Program-made: the position numbers and the translations under genes
Assembly (NCBI RefSeq): GCF_004684245.1
Contig: NZ_CP038452.1
Location: forward strand, 124,001-188,000
Reading direction: 5' to 3'
DNA length: 64,000 nucleotides
DNA from: Thermus caldilimi
Lineage (GTDB): Bacteria; Deinococcota; Deinococci; Deinococcales; Thermaceae
The notes under the pieces: generated by a model
What the model was told of the DNA's origin: nothing
What the model saw: only the letters and a program-made list of their open reading frames with translations
The model's database searches: none
Shown here: piece by piece, positions 9,199 through 20,208 of the stretch
Position numbering within the stretch: position 1 is the stretch's first letter
How the letters are laid out: each line of letters begins with the position of its first letter

Positions 9199-9928
9199 GG
9201 CCGAAGGCGGCGAACCAGGCCTTAAGCTCAGGGTATAGCTCCAGTAATATCCTGTGCCCCTTTTTCCGCTCCAGGGGGGCGGCCTCGAGGAAGGCCAGGA
9301 GGAGGCCGTCCCCCTTCCTTTCCAGGATTTCCCGGGACTTCAGCGTGAACTGGGCCTGGAACCAGAGGGCGCTTTTCAGGTTCCCCCGCCTCCTCTCGTA
9401 GGCGGAAAGGCTTCGCCTTTCCGGTTCCAGGAGGCCCAGGTAGCGGCTAAAGGCCAGGAGGGATTCCGCTAGATCCGGTCTGGCCTTGCCCAGGCCCAGG
9501 AGGAAAAGGTAGTTGGCGAAGAACTCGTCCAGCCACCTCACCCCCGTCCTCAGGTGCCAGGCCACCTGCAGGGCGTGGGCGTACTCGTGGCCCAGGTTCA
9601 GGTCCAAGAAGGAGGCGATTTCCATGGGAGGCGGTCCTAGGGGAAGCAGGACCTCTCGGAAACGGTGGAGGAGCCTTTCGGGGTAGGTGAGGGGAGCAAA
9701 CAGGGAAAGCCTTCCCCCCTCGCTTCGTTGAAAGGCCAGGCCGTAGGGGTAGGGCACCAGGGCCCGCCAGTCCCCCTCGGAGAGCACGTAAAGGGTCACG
9801 GGGGGTACCGGGGCGTAGGCAGTGTAGGCCTCCCGCAGCTCCAGAAGGTAGCTTCGGAGGCTTTCGGCCCTAAGGACTCCCCCCTCGGAGGCGAAGGCGG
9901 GGATATGGGGATGGGGCAGGGCCTTCAT
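9182..9928 (-). CDS. Putative zinc metallopeptidase-like protein (HEYAH)
   Basis: 248 residues, no signal peptide or membrane segment. It has LNLGHEYAHAL near residue 115, an HExxH motif, and a downstream acidic motif RWLDEFFANYLFLLG about 20 residues later, the gluzincin-like layout (HExxH plus a Glu). The C-terminal half is helical and basic. I cannot name a family; similar proteins are usually called hypothetical. ATG 9928 is preceded by AGAGGTGAGGG. It lies 42 nt downstream of the recG stop on the same strand, so it may be in the recG transcript. Metallopeptidase activity is inferred. Confidence 0.6.
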   Translation of the reverse strand: MKALPHPHIPAFASEGGVLRAESLRSYLLELREAYTAYAPVPPVTLYVLSEGDWRALVPYPYGLAFQRSEGGRLSLFAPLTYPERLLHRFREVLLPLGPPPMEIASFLDLNLGHEYAHALQVAWHLRTGVRWLDEFFANYLFLLGLGKARPDLAESLLAFSRYLGLLEPERRSLSAYERRRGNLKSALWFQAQFTLKSREILERKGDGLLLAFLEAAPLERKKGHRILLELYPELKAWFAAFGLKDAP

Positions 9929-9970
9929 CCCTCACCTCTTGGCGAGGATTTGCCCAGGCCCCGCCATTCC

Positions 9971-12297
9971 CTAGATGACCTCCCGGAAGCCGATGCGCTC
10001 CGCCTGGGCCCGGAGCTCCTCCTTAAGGGCCTGGTGCTGGGGCAGGGAAAGGTTGGGGTCCATCTCCAGGATGCGCTTGGCCAGGGCCCGGGCTTGCTCG
10101 ATGACCTCGGTGTCCTGGGGGAGGTCCCCGAGCTTCAGCTCCGGGTAGCCGGACTGCCGGGTGCCCCTGAGTTCCCCAGGGCCCCTTAGCTTCAGGTCCA
10201 TCTCGGCGATGTAGAAGCCGTCTCCCGATTCCTCCAGGACCTTAAGGCGCTTTAGGGTTTTCTGACTGGCTTCCCCGGCGATGAGGATGGCGTAGCCTTC
10301 AAGCCCCCCTCGCCCCACCCGGCCCCTAAGCTGGTGGAGCTGAGCCAGGCCGAAGCGCTCAGCGTTTTCCACGATGATGAGGCTGGCCTTGGGGATATCC
10401 ACCCCCACCTCCACCACGGTGGTGGACACCAGGAGGTCAAACTCCCCCTTTCGGAAGGCTTCCATGACGCTATCCTTCTCCCGTGCGGACATCCTGCCGT
10501 GGAGAAGGGCCATGCGCACCTCGGGGAGAAGGCCCTTTAGCTCCTCGTAGAGGGCGGTGGCCGCCTTTAGGTCCAGCTCCTCCGATTCCTCGATGGCCGG
10601 GGCCACCACGAAGACCTGGTGCTCCTTTCTCACCTCCTCCCGGGCGAAGGCGTAGGCCTGGAGGCGGAGGCGGTGGGGGAGGACCTTGGTCTTAACGGGC
10701 TTCCTCCCCGGGGGCATCTCGTCCAGGATGCTGACCTCGAGGTCCCCATAAAGGGTCAGGGCCAGGGAGCGGGGGATGGGGGTGGCGGACATCACCAGCA
10801 CATCGGGAGGGACCTTGGCCAGCTTCAGGAGGGCCCGCCGCTGCAACACGCCGAAGCGGTGCTCCTCGTCCACCACCGCCAGGCCCAGGTCCCGAAAGCC
10901 CACCCCCTCCTGGATGAGGGCGTGGGTGCCCACCGCCACCTGGGCCTCCCCGGAAAGAAGCCTCTCAATAGCCCCTTCCCTTTCCTTGGAGGTCATGGAG
11001 CCCAGAAGGAGCTCCACCCGCACCCCTAAGGGGAAGAGGTAGCGGGTGAGGTTCTGGTAGTGCTGCTTGGCCAGGATCTCCGTGGGGGCCATAAGGGCCC
11101 CCTGGGCTCCGTTCATGGCCGCCAGGTAGAGGGCGTAGGCGGCCACCACGGTCTTACCCGAGCCCACATCCCCCTGGAGGAGGCGGGCCATCTGCCTGGG
11201 GCTTTGCATGTCCTGGGCGATCTCCGCCATGACCCTTTCCTGGGCCCGGGTTAGGGGGAAGGGAAGGGCTTTCTTGAAGGTTTCCGTCCAGGTTTCCTCC
11301 ACCGTAAAGCCTCGGCCCAGGACCAGCCCCCCGGCGTCCAAGAGAGCCTTTAGCTCCAAGAGCACGTACTCGTCAAACTTAAGGCGGAGGAGGGCCTTCC
11401 TCAGGGCCTCCTCGTCCTCAGGGAAGTGGATTTGGCGAAGGGCCTCGGAGTAGGGGAGAAGGCGGTGCTCCTCCCGGTAAGGCTCCAGGGGGTCGGGGAG
11501 AGGGAGGGCTGTTTCCAGGGCCCGGTGGACGGTGCGGCGCAAAAAGGCCTGTCCGATGCCCTCCTTGGCAGGGTAGATGGGCACGATCCGGCCCGTGGAG
11601 AGGGACTCGGTGCCCTCGTTCTCGAAGTGCTCCACGTAGAGCTGCACCCCGTTTCGCCTCTGTACCCTTCCCGTGACGATGAGGGTCTCCCCCTCCTGGA
11701 TCTGGGAAAGGACCCAGGTCTGGTTGAACCAAACCAGGGTGATGCGAAAGCCCCAGGCATCCTGGGCCCTCACCTGCACCAGTTGCATCCCCTTCTTGGG
11801 GGTTCTCACCAGCTCCTTGCTCAAGACCTGCACGGAGAGGGTGGCCTTCTGGCCTTCCTCCAGGAAGCGCACCCCGGGGAGAGTCCTGCGGTCTTCATAG
11901 CGGCGGGGGAAGTAGTAGAGGAGGTCCCGCACCGTGTGGAGGGAAAGCTCCGTAAGCTTCTTCCGGCTCTGGGGGGGAACCAGGAGGTGGGCGGCGTCCT
12001 GGGGGTAAGGCGGCGGGACGGGGAAGGGGTGGGGGCCGCCTGGGCCCTGGAGGGAGGGGCCGCCAGGCCGTCTTTAAGGAAACGGATGGCCTCCGTCAGG
12101 ATCTCCTTTCGCTCCTCCGGGGTCTTCTCCCCGTACCCCTGGAAGAGGTTCTGGAGCCTGGGGAAGGGTTTGGCCAGGTTCTGGATGAGGTTTTCCAGGC
12201 CTCCCACCACCACCTGGTCCCTGGCTCCATCCTTTAGCTCCCGCAGGATGGGCCTGAGGAGCCTTTCCCGAAGTTCCCCTTCCCTCACGCCCTCCAT
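9971..12297 (-). CDS. recG: ATP-dependent DNA helicase RecG, split by a one-base frameshift
   Basis: Branch-migrating helicase that remodels stalled forks and Holliday junctions. The main frame (11932 down to 9971) carries the OB/wedge domain (DLLYYFPRRYEDRR), Walker A LLQGDVGSGKTVVA, DEEH box VVDEEHRFGV, MSATPIPRSLAL and the C-terminal motifs HGRMSAREKD and QLRGRVGRG. The N-terminus (MEGVREGELRERLL ..., start 12297) is in another frame; the frames meet in a Pro-rich linker near 11995-12070, rich in G/C runs. Adding one base gives about 775 residues, plausible for RecG with an N-terminal extension. Divergent from the M16 gene by 15 nt. Confidence 0.9.
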
Positions 12298-12312
12298 GAT
12301 ACCCTTAGGCCT

Positions 12313-13527
12313 GTGAGCCGCGTGGAGCGACTGCCAAATGGGCTTGTTCTGGCCCTCGAGGAGCGGGACTACCCCGGGGTAGCCTTCCAGCTACTGGTGC
12401 CCGCCGGGGCGGTGAACGAGCCCGAGGGGCTTCTGGGGGCCAGTACCCTCATGGAGGGCTGGTTGTGGAAGGGGGCTGGGGAGCTGGATGCCCGGGGCCT
12501 GGCCCAGGCCCTAGACGCCTTAGGGGTCAGGCGGCAAAGCGGGGCGGGGCTGGAGTACACCCTTTTTGCCGCCGCCTTTTTGCCGGAGGTGCTGGAGGAG
12601 GTTTTCCGGCTCTATGCCCTTCTTCTCTTGAATCCCCGGCTTCCCGAGGAAGGCTTTGAAGCGGTGAGAAGCGTGGCCCTGCAGGCCCTTCTTTCCCAGG
12701 AGGACCAGCCCGCCAGGAAGCTTTTCTCCGAACTCCGGAAACGGGTCTTCCTCTCCCCCCACGGCCGGGACCCCTTGGGGGAGGAAGCGAGCTTGAAACG
12801 GGCTACCCCTGAGGCGGTGCGGGAGGACTATCGGCGCCGCTACACCCCTAAGGGGGCCATCCTGGCGGTGGCGGGAGGGGTTTCCTGGGAAAGGCTTCTT
12901 GGGGCGGTGGAGCCCCTTTTGGCCTGGGAGGGGGAAGGGGCCTCCTACCCACCCCCCCTTCTTTCGGAGCCCCACTCCTTTGCCCTCAGGCGGCCTACGG
13001 CCCAGGTGCAAATCGGTCTGGCCTACCCCGACGTGGGGCCGGAGGACCCCCGTTTTTACGCGGCCAGGCTGGCCTTGGAGGTGCTTTCGGGAGGTATGAG
13101 CAGCCGCCTTTTCACCGAGGTGCGGGAGAAAAGGGGCCTGGTCTATGCGGTGAGCGCCTTCCCCGCCGGGGTGAAGGGCCAGGGCCTCCTCATGGCCTAC
13201 GGGGGCACCACCAAGGAGCGGGCCAGGGAAACCCTAAGGGTCATGCTGGCCGAGATGGAGCGCCTGGCGGAGGGCGTCACGGAGGAGGAGCTTTCCCGGG
13301 CCAAGGTGGGTTTGAAGACCGCCTTGGTGATGGCGGATGAATCCATCCGTAGCCGGGCGGGTTCCATGGCCCGGGACCTCCACATGTTGGGGCGGATCCG
13401 GCCCCTTTCCGAGATCGAGGGGGCCATAGAGAACACGGGCCTCGAGGCGGTGAACGCCTTCTTGCGGGCGCATCCCTACCGCAACCCCTGGGTGGGGCTT
13501 TTGGGCGAGGTGGACGATGTTTTGTGA
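12313..13527 (+). CDS. M16-family peptidase, non-catalytic-type subunit
   Basis: 404 residues with the M16 (pitrilysin/MPP) two-lobe fold. The zinc motif HxxEH is missing: the position reads ASTLMEGW. The substrate-binding end is kept (GGMSSRLFTEVREKRGLVYAVSAF near residue 258). This is how the inactive partner of heterodimeric M16 proteases looks, and the next gene encodes a subunit with an intact zinc site. The GTG start lies 7 nt after a TACCCT box (12300-12305), probably leaderless. The reading frame overlaps the next gene by 11 nt. Confidence 0.85.
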   Translation: MSRVERLPNGLVLALEERDYPGVAFQLLVPAGAVNEPEGLLGASTLMEGWLWKGAGELDARGLAQALDALGVRRQSGAGLEYTLFAAAFLPEVLEEVFRLYALLLLNPRLPEEGFEAVRSVALQALLSQEDQPARKLFSELRKRVFLSPHGRDPLGEEASLKRATPEAVREDYRRRYTPKGAILAVAGGVSWERLLGAVEPLLAWEGEGASYPPPLLSEPHSFALRRPTAQVQIGLAYPDVGPEDPRFYAARLALEVLSGGMSSRLFTEVREKRGLVYAVSAFPAGVKGQGLLMAYGGTTKERARETLRVMLAEMERLAEGVTEEELSRAKVGLKTALVMADESIRSRAGSMARDLHMLGRIRPLSEIEGAIENTGLEAVNAFLRAHPYRNPWVGLLGEVDDVL

Positions 13528-14737
13528 AGCGGAACTAAGGAATGGCCTGAGGGTCATCGCTGAGGTGGTTCCTGGGGCCCGCAGCGTGGCCTTGGGGTAT
13601 TTCGTCAAGACCGGGGCCCGGGACGAGGCCCCCGGGGAGAGCGGGGTAAGCCATTTCCTGGAGCACATGGTCTTCAAGGGCCCCGAGGGGATGGATGCCC
13701 TTTCGGTGAACCTGGCCTTTGACCGCCTGGGGGCCCAGTACAACGCCTTCACCTCCGAGGAGGCCACGGTTTTCTACGGGGCTGTGTTGCCGGAGTTCGC
13801 CTTTCCCCTTCTGGAACTCTTTTCCAGGCTCATGCGCCCCGCCTTGCGCCAAGAGGACTTTGACACCGAGAAGAAGGTGATCCTGGAGGAGATCGCCCGT
13901 TACCAGGACCGCCCCGGTTTTATGGCCTACGACTGGGCCCGGGCTCGGTTCTTCGCCGGCCACCCCTTGGGGAATAGCGTGTTGGGGACGGGGGAAAGCA
14001 TCACAGCCCTCACCCGGGACCAGATGGCCCAGTACCACGGAAGGCGCTACCTTCCTGGGAACATGGTCCTGGCCGCCACGGGAAACGTGGATTTCGGGGC
14101 CCTGGTGGCTGAGGCGGAAAGGCTTACGGAGGATTGGCCCTTGGGGGAGGCGGGAAGGGCCTACCCGCCCTTAAGCCCCGCCCAGGGGGTGGAGGAGCAC
14201 CCCTACGAGAAGGCCCGGGCCCTCTATTTGGTGGGCCTTTTCCCTGGGGTAGGCTATCAGGCGGAGGAACGCTTTGCCGCCCAGGTACTGGCCCATCTTC
14301 TGGGGGAGGAGGGTTCGGGGCGGCTCCATTTCGCCCTGGTGGATACGGGCCTCGCCGAGGCGGCCTCCTTTGGCCACGAGGAGGCGGACCGGGCAGGCTT
14401 CTTCCACGCCTACCTGCAGGCGGACCCAGAGAACAAGGAGGCGGTGCTGGGTGTCCTTCAGGAGGAACTGGGCCGGATCGCCCTCAAGGGCGTGCGGGAG
14501 GAGGAGGTGGAGAGGGCCAAGACGCCCCTGGCCACGGCGCTGGTGTTTGCGGGGGAAACCCCCATGGGGAGGCTTTTCCACCTGGGGATGGAATACCTTT
14601 ACACGGGGCGCTACCTTTCCCTTTCCGCGGTCAAGGAGCGGGTGAGCAAGGTGGAGGCCAAGGAGGTAAACGCCCTTTTGGAGAGGGGGTTTTTGCACCA
14701 GGGGCTCTACTATCTGGTGGGTCCTTATGGAACCTAA
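13517..14737 (+). CDS. M16-family zinc peptidase, catalytic subunit
   Basis: 406 residues. The inverted zinc motif is intact: [13 protein letters not shown] near residue 50 (HxxEH), with the distal Glu in TSEEATVF about 75 residues on. The C-terminal half is more diverged. Paired with the preceding HxxEH-less paralogue, it forms a predicted heterodimer like mitochondrial processing peptidase. No signal peptide, so it is probably cytoplasmic. ATG 13517 overlaps the upstream gene; its stop overlaps the DMT transporter start by 11 nt, so the three are one operon. Confidence 0.9.
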   Translation: MFCEAELRNGLRVIAEVVPGARSVALGYFVKTGARDEAPGESGVSHFLEHMVFKGPEGMDALSVNLAFDRLGAQYNAFTSEEATVFYGAVLPEFAFPLLELFSRLMRPALRQEDFDTEKKVILEEIARYQDRPGFMAYDWARARFFAGHPLGNSVLGTGESITALTRDQMAQYHGRRYLPGNMVLAATGNVDFGALVAEAERLTEDWPLGEAGRAYPPLSPAQGVEEHPYEKARALYLVGLFPGVGYQAEERFAAQVLAHLLGEEGSGRLHFALVDTGLAEAASFGHEEADRAGFFHAYLQADPENKEAVLGVLQEELGRIALKGVREEEVERAKTPLATALVFAGETPMGRLFHLGMEYLYTGRYLSLSAVKERVSKVEAKEVNALLERGFLHQGLYYLVGPYGT

Positions 14738-15587
14738 GGCCCTGGCAGCCGCCTTCCTCACCATCCTCTTCTGGGCCAGCGCCTTCGCGGGGATCCGCGC
14801 GGGTTTGCAGGGCCTGAGTCCGGGCCACCTGGTCCTCCTGCGCTTTTTGGTGGCCAGCGCCCTTCTCCTCCTCTATGCCCGGTTTCAGGGCCTCCGCCCC
14901 CCCAGGAGGGAGGACCTTCCCCGGCTTTTCCTCCTGGGGGTGTTGGGCATCACCGTGTACCACACCGCCTTGGTCTACGGGGAGCTTACGGTGAGCGCCG
15001 GGGCGGCGAGCCTCCTCATCGCCACGGGGCCGGTGTTTACCGCACTTCTCTCCTACTTCCTTCTCGGGGAGCGGCTTAAGCCCCTGGGGCTACTGGGATT
15101 TGCCCTGGCCTTCATGGGTTCCTTGTTCATCGCCTTTGGCGAGGGGGGTGGGGTGTCTTTGAGCCCGGGAGCTTTTTTGATCCTGCTTTCTGCCCTTTCC
15201 ACCTCCTTGTACTTCGTCTGGCAGAAACCTCTTTTTGCCCGTTACAACAGCCGGGAGATGACGGTCTACACCATGGTGCTGGGTACGGTTCCCCTTCTCG
15301 TTTTCCTTCCCGGCCTGGGGGAGGCCCTTCGCGCCGCCCCTCGCCCGGCCCTTCTCAGCACCGTCTATTTGGGGATTTTCCCGGGTGCTTTGGCCTACCT
15401 CACCTGGACCTACGCCCTTTCCCGCACCCCGGCCTCCCGTTTGTCCAGCTTTTTGTACCTTTCCCCGGTCCTGGCCATCCTGATCGCCTACCTTTGGCTG
15501 GGCGAGGTGCCCTCCCCCTTATCCCTGGTGGGCGGGACCCTGGCCCTGATGGGCGTCCTTTTGGTGAACCTTAAGGGCGTAAAATAG
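14727..15587 (+). CDS. EamA/DMT-family transporter
   Basis: 286 residues, about ten transmembrane segments in two EamA repeats (residues ~5-135 and ~145-280). Features such as [29 protein letters not shown] and the second-repeat [24 protein letters not shown] are typical of drug/metabolite exporters. The substrate cannot be predicted; amino acids and nucleotide-like metabolites are common in the family. It overlaps the M16 peptidase gene by 11 nt at its start. Confidence 0.87.
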   Translation: MEPKALAAAFLTILFWASAFAGIRAGLQGLSPGHLVLLRFLVASALLLLYARFQGLRPPRREDLPRLFLLGVLGITVYHTALVYGELTVSAGAASLLIATGPVFTALLSYFLLGERLKPLGLLGFALAFMGSLFIAFGEGGGVSLSPGAFLILLSALSTSLYFVWQKPLFARYNSREMTVYTMVLGTVPLLVFLPGLGEALRAAPRPALLSTVYLGIFPGALAYLTWTYALSRTPASRLSSFLYLSPVLAILIAYLWLGEVPSPLSLVGGTLALMGVLLVNLKGVK

Positions 15588-15603
15588 CCCCCGAGGTGCC
15601 GGT

Positions 15604-16476
15604 ATGGAGGTGAAGAAAATCGGCGTGGTGGGCGCAGGGCAGATGGGAAGCGGGATCGCCCAGGTGGCGGCCCAGGCGGGTTTTGAGGTGGTGCTGGTGG
15701 ACGTGGCCGAAAGCTTCCTGGAAAGGGGCCTGAAGGCCATCCAGCGTTCCCTAGGCAGGTTCGTGGAGAAGGGGCGGATTGCCCCGCAGGACCTCGAGGC
15801 CACCTTAGGGCGGATCCGCTCCACCGTGGTCCTGGGGGACCTGGCGGAGGCGGACCTGATCGTAGAGGCCATCGTGGAGGACGAGGGGGAAAAACGCCGC
15901 CTCTTTGAGCGCCTGGGAAGCCTGGTGAAGCCCGAGGCGATTCTGGCCAGCAACACCTCTTCCATTCCCATCACCGCCTTGGCCCGCTACTCGGGTAGGC
16001 CCGAGCGCTTCATTGGCATGCACTTCTTCAACCCCGTGCCCGTCATGCAGCTGGTGGAGGTAATCCGGGGGGAGCTTACCTCCGAGGAAACCCGGGATGT
16101 GGTGGTGGAGGTGGCGAGGCGGATGGGGAAAACCCCCCTCGAGGTCCAGGACTACCCCGGTTTCGTTTCCAACCGCCTCCTCATGCCCATGATCAACGAG
16201 GCCATTGAGGCCCTAAGGGAAGGGGTGGCCACCAAGGAGGCCATCGACGGGGTCATGCGCCTGGGGATGAACCATCCTATGGGTCCCTTGGAACTTGCGG
16301 ACTTCATCGGCCTGGACACCTGTTTGGCCATCATGGAGGTGCTGCACCGGGGCTTTGGCGACGACAAGTACCGGCCCTCCCCCCTTCTCCGCCGCATGGT
16401 GCAGGCGGGGCTTCTGGGTCGCAAGACGGGCCGAGGGTTTTACACCTACGACGAGAAGGGGAACAAGGTGGGCTAG
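15604..16476 (+). CDS. hbd: 3-hydroxyacyl/3-hydroxybutyryl-CoA dehydrogenase
   Basis: 290 residues, single-domain type. The N-terminal Rossmann fold has [17 protein letters not shown], with the catalytic region [18 protein letters not shown] near residue 140 and [17 protein letters not shown]. It oxidises (S)-3-hydroxyacyl-CoA with NAD in beta-oxidation or butanoate metabolism. ATG 15604 is preceded by CGAGGTG. A TAAAAT box at the DMT gene end (15580-15585) could give it its own promoter. An enoyl-CoA hydratase lies separately at 31688-32449. Confidence 0.93.
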   Translation: MEVKKIGVVGAGQMGSGIAQVAAQAGFEVVLVDVAESFLERGLKAIQRSLGRFVEKGRIAPQDLEATLGRIRSTVVLGDLAEADLIVEAIVEDEGEKRRLFERLGSLVKPEAILASNTSSIPITALARYSGRPERFIGMHFFNPVPVMQLVEVIRGELTSEETRDVVVEVARRMGKTPLEVQDYPGFVSNRLLMPMINEAIEALREGVATKEAIDGVMRLGMNHPMGPLELADFIGLDTCLAIMEVLHRGFGDDKYRPSPLLRRMVQAGLLGRKTGRGFYTYDEKGNKVG

Positions 16477-16567
16477 ACAGGGGCTTGCCCGGTTCCCTGG
16501 TGGACCCAAACCGCTTAGGCCCTGTCAGCCTCTGGAAGGGTTTCCAAACCTGGGGTAAACTGGGCCC

Positions 16568-18070
16568 ATGGAGCTTCCGCGCGCCTACGGCCTGCTTCTC
16601 CACCCCACCAGCCTTCCCGGACCCTATGGGGTTGGCGTTCTGGGCAGGGAGGCTTTCGCCTTCCTCCGATTCCTGGGGGAGTTTGGGGCCCGCTACTGGC
16701 AGGTCCTGCCCTTAGGGCCCACAGGGTACGGAGACTCCCCCTACCAGTCCTTCAGCGCCTTTGCCGGGAACCCCTACCTCATCGACCTCCGCCCTTTGGC
16801 GGAGGCGGGGTATCTCCGCCTCGAGGACCCCGGTTTTCCGGAGGACCGGGTGGATTACGGCTGGCTCTACGCCTGGAAGTGGCCGGCGCTTAGGGAAGCC
16901 TTCCGGGGTTTCCAGGAGCGGGCTTGCCGGGAGGAAAAGGAGGCCTTCCAGGCCTTTCGGGACCGGGAAAGGAACTGGTTGGATGACTACGCCCTCTTCA
17001 TGGCCTTGAAGGCCCACCACGGGGGCCTTCCCTGGAACCGCTGGCCCATGCCCCTACGCCTGAGGGAGGAAAGGGCTTTAAGGGAAGCGTCGTCGGCCCT
17101 CTCCCAAGAGGTGGTCTTCCACGCCTGGACCCAGTGGCTTTTCTTCCGGCAGTGGGGGGAGTTGCGGCGGGAAGCGGAGGCGTTGGGTCTTCAGGTGATC
17201 GGGGACATGCCCATCTTCGTGGCCGAGGACTCCGCAGAGGTCTGGGCCCACCCCGAGTGGTTCCACCTGGATGAGGAGGGAAGGCCCACGGTGGTGGCGG
17301 GGGTGCCACCGGATTACTTTTCGGAAACGGGCCAGCGCTGGGGGAACCCCCTCTACCGCTGGGAGGTGCTGGAAAAGGAGGGCTTCTCCTTCTGGATAGA
17401 CCGCCTGAGGAAGGCCCTGGAGCTCTTCCACCTAGTGCGCATCGACCACTTCCGGGGCTTCGAAGCCTACTGGGAGATCCCCGCCTCCTGCCCCACGGCG
17501 GTGGAGGGACGCTGGGTGAAGGCCCCGGGGGAGAAGCTCTTTCAGAAGATTCAGGAAACCTTTGGCCGGGTGCCCATCTTGGCGGAGGATCTAGGGGTGA
17601 TCACTCCCGAGGTGGAGGCCCTAAGGGACCGGTTTGGCCTTCCGGGGATGAAGGTCCTGCAGTTCGCCTTTGATGGGGGGATGGAAAACCCCTTCCTGCC
17701 CCACAACTACCCCTCCCACGGCCGGGTGGTGGTCTACACCGGCACCCACGACAACGACACCACCCTGGGCTGGTACCGCACCGCTACCCCCCACGAGCGG
17801 GCTTTCCTTGGGCGCTACCTGGCGGCGTGGGGGATTGGGTTCCACGGGGAAGGGGAGATCCCCTGGGCCCTCATGCACCTGGGGATGAAGTCGGTGGCAA
17901 GGTTGGCCGTCTACCCCGTGCAGGATGTGTTGGCGTTGGGAAGCGAGGCCCGGATGAACTACCCCGGCCGCCCCTCGGGCAACTGGGCTTGGCGGCTTAG
18001 GCCCGGCCAGCTCCTTGCCGAGCACGGGGAACGGCTTCGCTGGATGGCCGAGGCCACGGGCAGGGTATGA
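16568..18070 (+). CDS. malQ: 4-alpha-glucanotransferase (amylomaltase, GH77)
   Basis: 500 residues, the length of Thermus amylomaltase. Conserved blocks include GILLHPTSLPGPYGVG-like sequence near the start, PLGPTGYGDSPYQ, VRIDHFRGFEAYW (nucleophile Asp region near residue 293), LAEDLGVITPEV (acid/base Glu near 340) and YTGTHDNDTT (~394). It transfers alpha-1,4-glucan chains and can make cycloamyloses. A TAAACT box (16556-16561) ends 6 nt before the ATG, so it is probably leaderless. A terminator shared with sucD follows. Confidence 0.96.
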   Translation: MELPRAYGLLLHPTSLPGPYGVGVLGREAFAFLRFLGEFGARYWQVLPLGPTGYGDSPYQSFSAFAGNPYLIDLRPLAEAGYLRLEDPGFPEDRVDYGWLYAWKWPALREAFRGFQERACREEKEAFQAFRDRERNWLDDYALFMALKAHHGGLPWNRWPMPLRLREERALREASSALSQEVVFHAWTQWLFFRQWGELRREAEALGLQVIGDMPIFVAEDSAEVWAHPEWFHLDEEGRPTVVAGVPPDYFSETGQRWGNPLYRWEVLEKEGFSFWIDRLRKALELFHLVRIDHFRGFEAYWEIPASCPTAVEGRWVKAPGEKLFQKIQETFGRVPILAEDLGVITPEVEALRDRFGLPGMKVLQFAFDGGMENPFLPHNYPSHGRVVVYTGTHDNDTTLGWYRTATPHERAFLGRYLAAWGIGFHGEGEIPWALMHLGMKSVARLAVYPVQDVLALGSEARMNYPGRPSGNWAWRLRPGQLLAEHGERLRWMAEATGRV

Positions 18071-18076
18071 AAACAC

Positions 18077-18101
18077 CCCACCCTGGCCAAGCCAGGGTGG
18101 G
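18077..18101. terminator. Bidirectional terminator between malQ and sucD
   Basis: An 11-bp perfect stem (CCCACCCTGGC / GCCAGGGTGGG) with a 3-nt loop sits between the convergent ends of malQ and sucD. An AAAACA run lies on one side and TTAATTT on the other, so it could stop transcription both ways. The same stem motif recurs downstream of leuA. Confidence 0.85.
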
Positions 18102-18110
18102 AGCCTTAAT

Positions 18111-18977
18111 TTAGCCCAAGGCCTTTTTCACCAGCTCCACGATCTCGTCGATGGTGTCGGCCACGGGGATACCTGCCTCGGCGAAGGCCTTCAGCTTGGA
18201 CTCCGGGGTGCCCACGTTCCCCATGATGATGGCCCCGGCGTGGCCCATGCGCTTGCCCTTGGGGGCGCTACGGCCGCCGATAAAGCCCACCACGGGCTTT
18301 TTCATGTTTTCCTTGATCCAGGCTGCGGCCTCCTCCTCGTCGGATCCCCCGATCTCCCCGATGAGGACCACGGCCTCGGTCTCGGGATCCTCGTTGAAGA
18401 GGGGGAGGAGGTCCTTAAAGGTGGTGCCGATCACCGGGTCGCCGCCAATCCCCACCGTGGTGGTGGTGCCCAGGCCCGCCTGGGAGAGGGCGGCCGCCGC
18501 TTCGTAGGTGAGGGTGCCGGAGCGGCTGATGAGCCCCACCTTGCCCCGCTTGAACACGTGGCCGGGCATGATGCCGATCTTGGCCTCTTCAGCGCTGATG
18601 ATGCCGGGGCAGTTCCCGCCGATGAGGCGGCTTCCTAAGGCCTTGATCTCCTCCACCGCCCGCACCATGTCCAGCGTGGGGATGCCTTCGGTGATGAGGA
18701 CGATGAGGGGGATGCCCGCGTGGGCAGCCTCCAAGGCGGCGTCCGCCGCCGCAGGGGCGGGCACGAAGATGATGGAGGCGTCGATGGGGTGGTGGGCCAC
18801 CGCCTCCCTCACCGTGTCGTAGACGGGGAGGCCCAGGACCTCCGTACCTCCCTTGCCTGGGGTCACCCCCGCCACCACCTTGGTGCCGTAAGCGAGCATC
18901 TGTTGGGCGTGGAACTGCCCTTCCCGGCCGGTGATGCCCTGGACCAGGACGCGGGTTTCACGGTTTACCAGGATCAC
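18111..18977 (-). CDS. sucD: Succinyl-CoA ligase, alpha subunit
   Basis: 288 residues. CoA-binding domain at the N-terminus ([25 protein letters not shown]), then the ligase domain with the phospho-His loop GHAGAIIMG near residue 245. It makes ATP or GTP from succinyl-CoA in the TCA cycle. Translation is coupled to sucC by a 4-nt overlap (18974-18977). It ends at the terminator shared with malQ. Confidence 0.97.
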   Translation of the reverse strand: MILVNRETRVLVQGITGREGQFHAQQMLAYGTKVVAGVTPGKGGTEVLGLPVYDTVREAVAHHPIDASIIFVPAPAAADAALEAAHAGIPLIVLITEGIPTLDMVRAVEEIKALGSRLIGGNCPGIISAEEAKIGIMPGHVFKRGKVGLISRSGTLTYEAAAALSQAGLGTTTTVGIGGDPVIGTTFKDLLPLFNEDPETEAVVLIGEIGGSDEEEAAAWIKENMKKPVVGFIGGRSAPKGKRMGHAGAIIMGNVGTPESKLKAFAEAGIPVADTIDEIVELVKKALG

Positions 18978-20110
18978 GCCGCACCTCCCACCATGGCCAC
19001 GATGGCCTTGGCCGCTTCAATGGACGTGGGGTACATGTAGATGGGCTTGCCCTCGAGGAGCCTCTTGGCCTCCTCCTCGGCGGTGCCCGCCACCCGCATG
19101 ACCACGGGCTTGGTGAGGAGGCCCTCCTCCAGGGCCCGGATCACCCCCTTGGCCACCTCGTCCGCCCGGGTGATGCCGCCGAAGATGTTGATGAAGACCC
19201 CCTTGACGTCCGGGTCCTTGAGGACCACCTTGAGGGCGTTGTAGACCACCTCCGCCTTGGCCCCGCCCCCGATGTCCAGGAAGTTGGCGGGCTTGCCGCC
19301 CACCCGGTTCACCAGGTCCAGGGTGTACATGACGAGGCCCGCCCCGTTGCCGATGATGCCGATGTTGCCCTGGAGCTTCACGTAGGCGAAGCCGTAGTTG
19401 CTGGCCTCCACCTCCAGGGGATGCTCGGCCTCGATCTCCCTGAGCTCCGCCAGATCCGGGTGGCGGAAGAGGGCGTTGTCGTCCAGGACGATCTTGGCGT
19501 CGGCGGCCACCACCTGGCCGTCCGTGGTGATGACCAAGGGGTTGATCTCGGCGATGGAGGCGTCCACCCCCTCGTAGGCCCGGTAGAGGGCTACCAGGAC
19601 CTGGGCCAGCTTGTTGAGGTTGCCCTCGAGGCCCGCCCGTTTCACCATCTCCCGGGCCTCAAAGGCGCGGAAGCCCTTGTGGGGGTCGATCCAGAACTTG
19701 TGGATGGCCTCGGGGCGCTCGGCGGCCACCTCCTCGATGTCCACCCCTCCTTCCTTGGAGAGCATGAGGACCACCCGTTTCTGGGCGCGGTCCAGGATGA
19801 GGCCGGCGTAGTACTCCTTGGCGATGTCCACCGCCTCGGCCACCAGGACCTTCTTCACCGTGAGGCCCTTGATGTTCATGCCCAGGATGGCCTGGGCTTT
19901 CTCGTAGGCTTCCTGCGGGGTGTCCGCCAGCTTCACGCCCCCGGCCTTACCTCTCCCGCCCACGTGCACCTGGGCCTTGATCACCACCCGCCGGCCCAGC
20001 TCCTCCGCGATCCTTTTGGCCTCGTCGGGGGTGTAGGCCACCTTGCCGGGGGGCACCGGTACCCCGTAGCGGGCCAGGATCTCCTTGGCTTGATACTCGT
20101 GCAGGTTCAA
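18974..20110 (-). CDS. sucC: Succinyl-CoA ligase, beta subunit
   Basis: 378 residues. ATP-grasp domain from the N-terminus ([39 protein letters not shown]) and a C-terminal CoA ligase domain with [11 protein letters not shown] and [16 protein letters not shown] place the start at TTG 20110, which gives the standard [11 protein letters not shown]-terminus and has GGGAGG 6 nt upstream; an upstream in-frame start would add an unconserved 14-residue tail. A TATAAT box lies at 20151-20156 (minus strand), leaving about a 35-nt leader. Operon sucC-sucD. Confidence 0.96.
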   Translation of the reverse strand: MNLHEYQAKEILARYGVPVPPGKVAYTPDEAKRIAEELGRRVVIKAQVHVGGRGKAGGVKLADTPQEAYEKAQAILGMNIKGLTVKKVLVAEAVDIAKEYYAGLILDRAQKRVVLMLSKEGGVDIEEVAAERPEAIHKFWIDPHKGFRAFEAREMVKRAGLEGNLNKLAQVLVALYRAYEGVDASIAEINPLVITTDGQVVAADAKIVLDDNALFRHPDLAELREIEAEHPLEVEASNYGFAYVKLQGNIGIIGNGAGLVMYTLDLVNRVGGKPANFLDIGGGAKAEVVYNALKVVLKDPDVKGVFINIFGGITRADEVAKGVIRALEEGLLTKPVVMRVAGTAEEEAKRLLEGKPIYMYPTSIEAAKAIVAMVGGAA

Positions 20111-20150
20111 GGTCCACCTCCCTGACCTTGGTCGGCCAAGGCCGAGGGGC

Positions 20151-20156
20151 ATTATA
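20151..20156 (-). promoter_or_regulatory. -10 box (TATAAT) for sucCD
   Basis: A perfect TATAAT on the minus strand lies 40 nt upstream of the sucC TTG. No good -35 hexamer is seen at 16-18 nt, so it may depend on an extended -10 or an activator. Confidence 0.55.
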
Positions 20157-20208
20157 CCCTTCTCAGGAGCGGCTAGGCCCGGTAGCCTGGAGGGGAAAGA
20201 GGGCGCTC

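Noticed and set aside
16476-16526. GACAGGG...CCCTGTC hairpin between hbd and malQ
   Set aside because: Only 7 bp with a 37-nt loop and no T tract; too weak to call a terminator.
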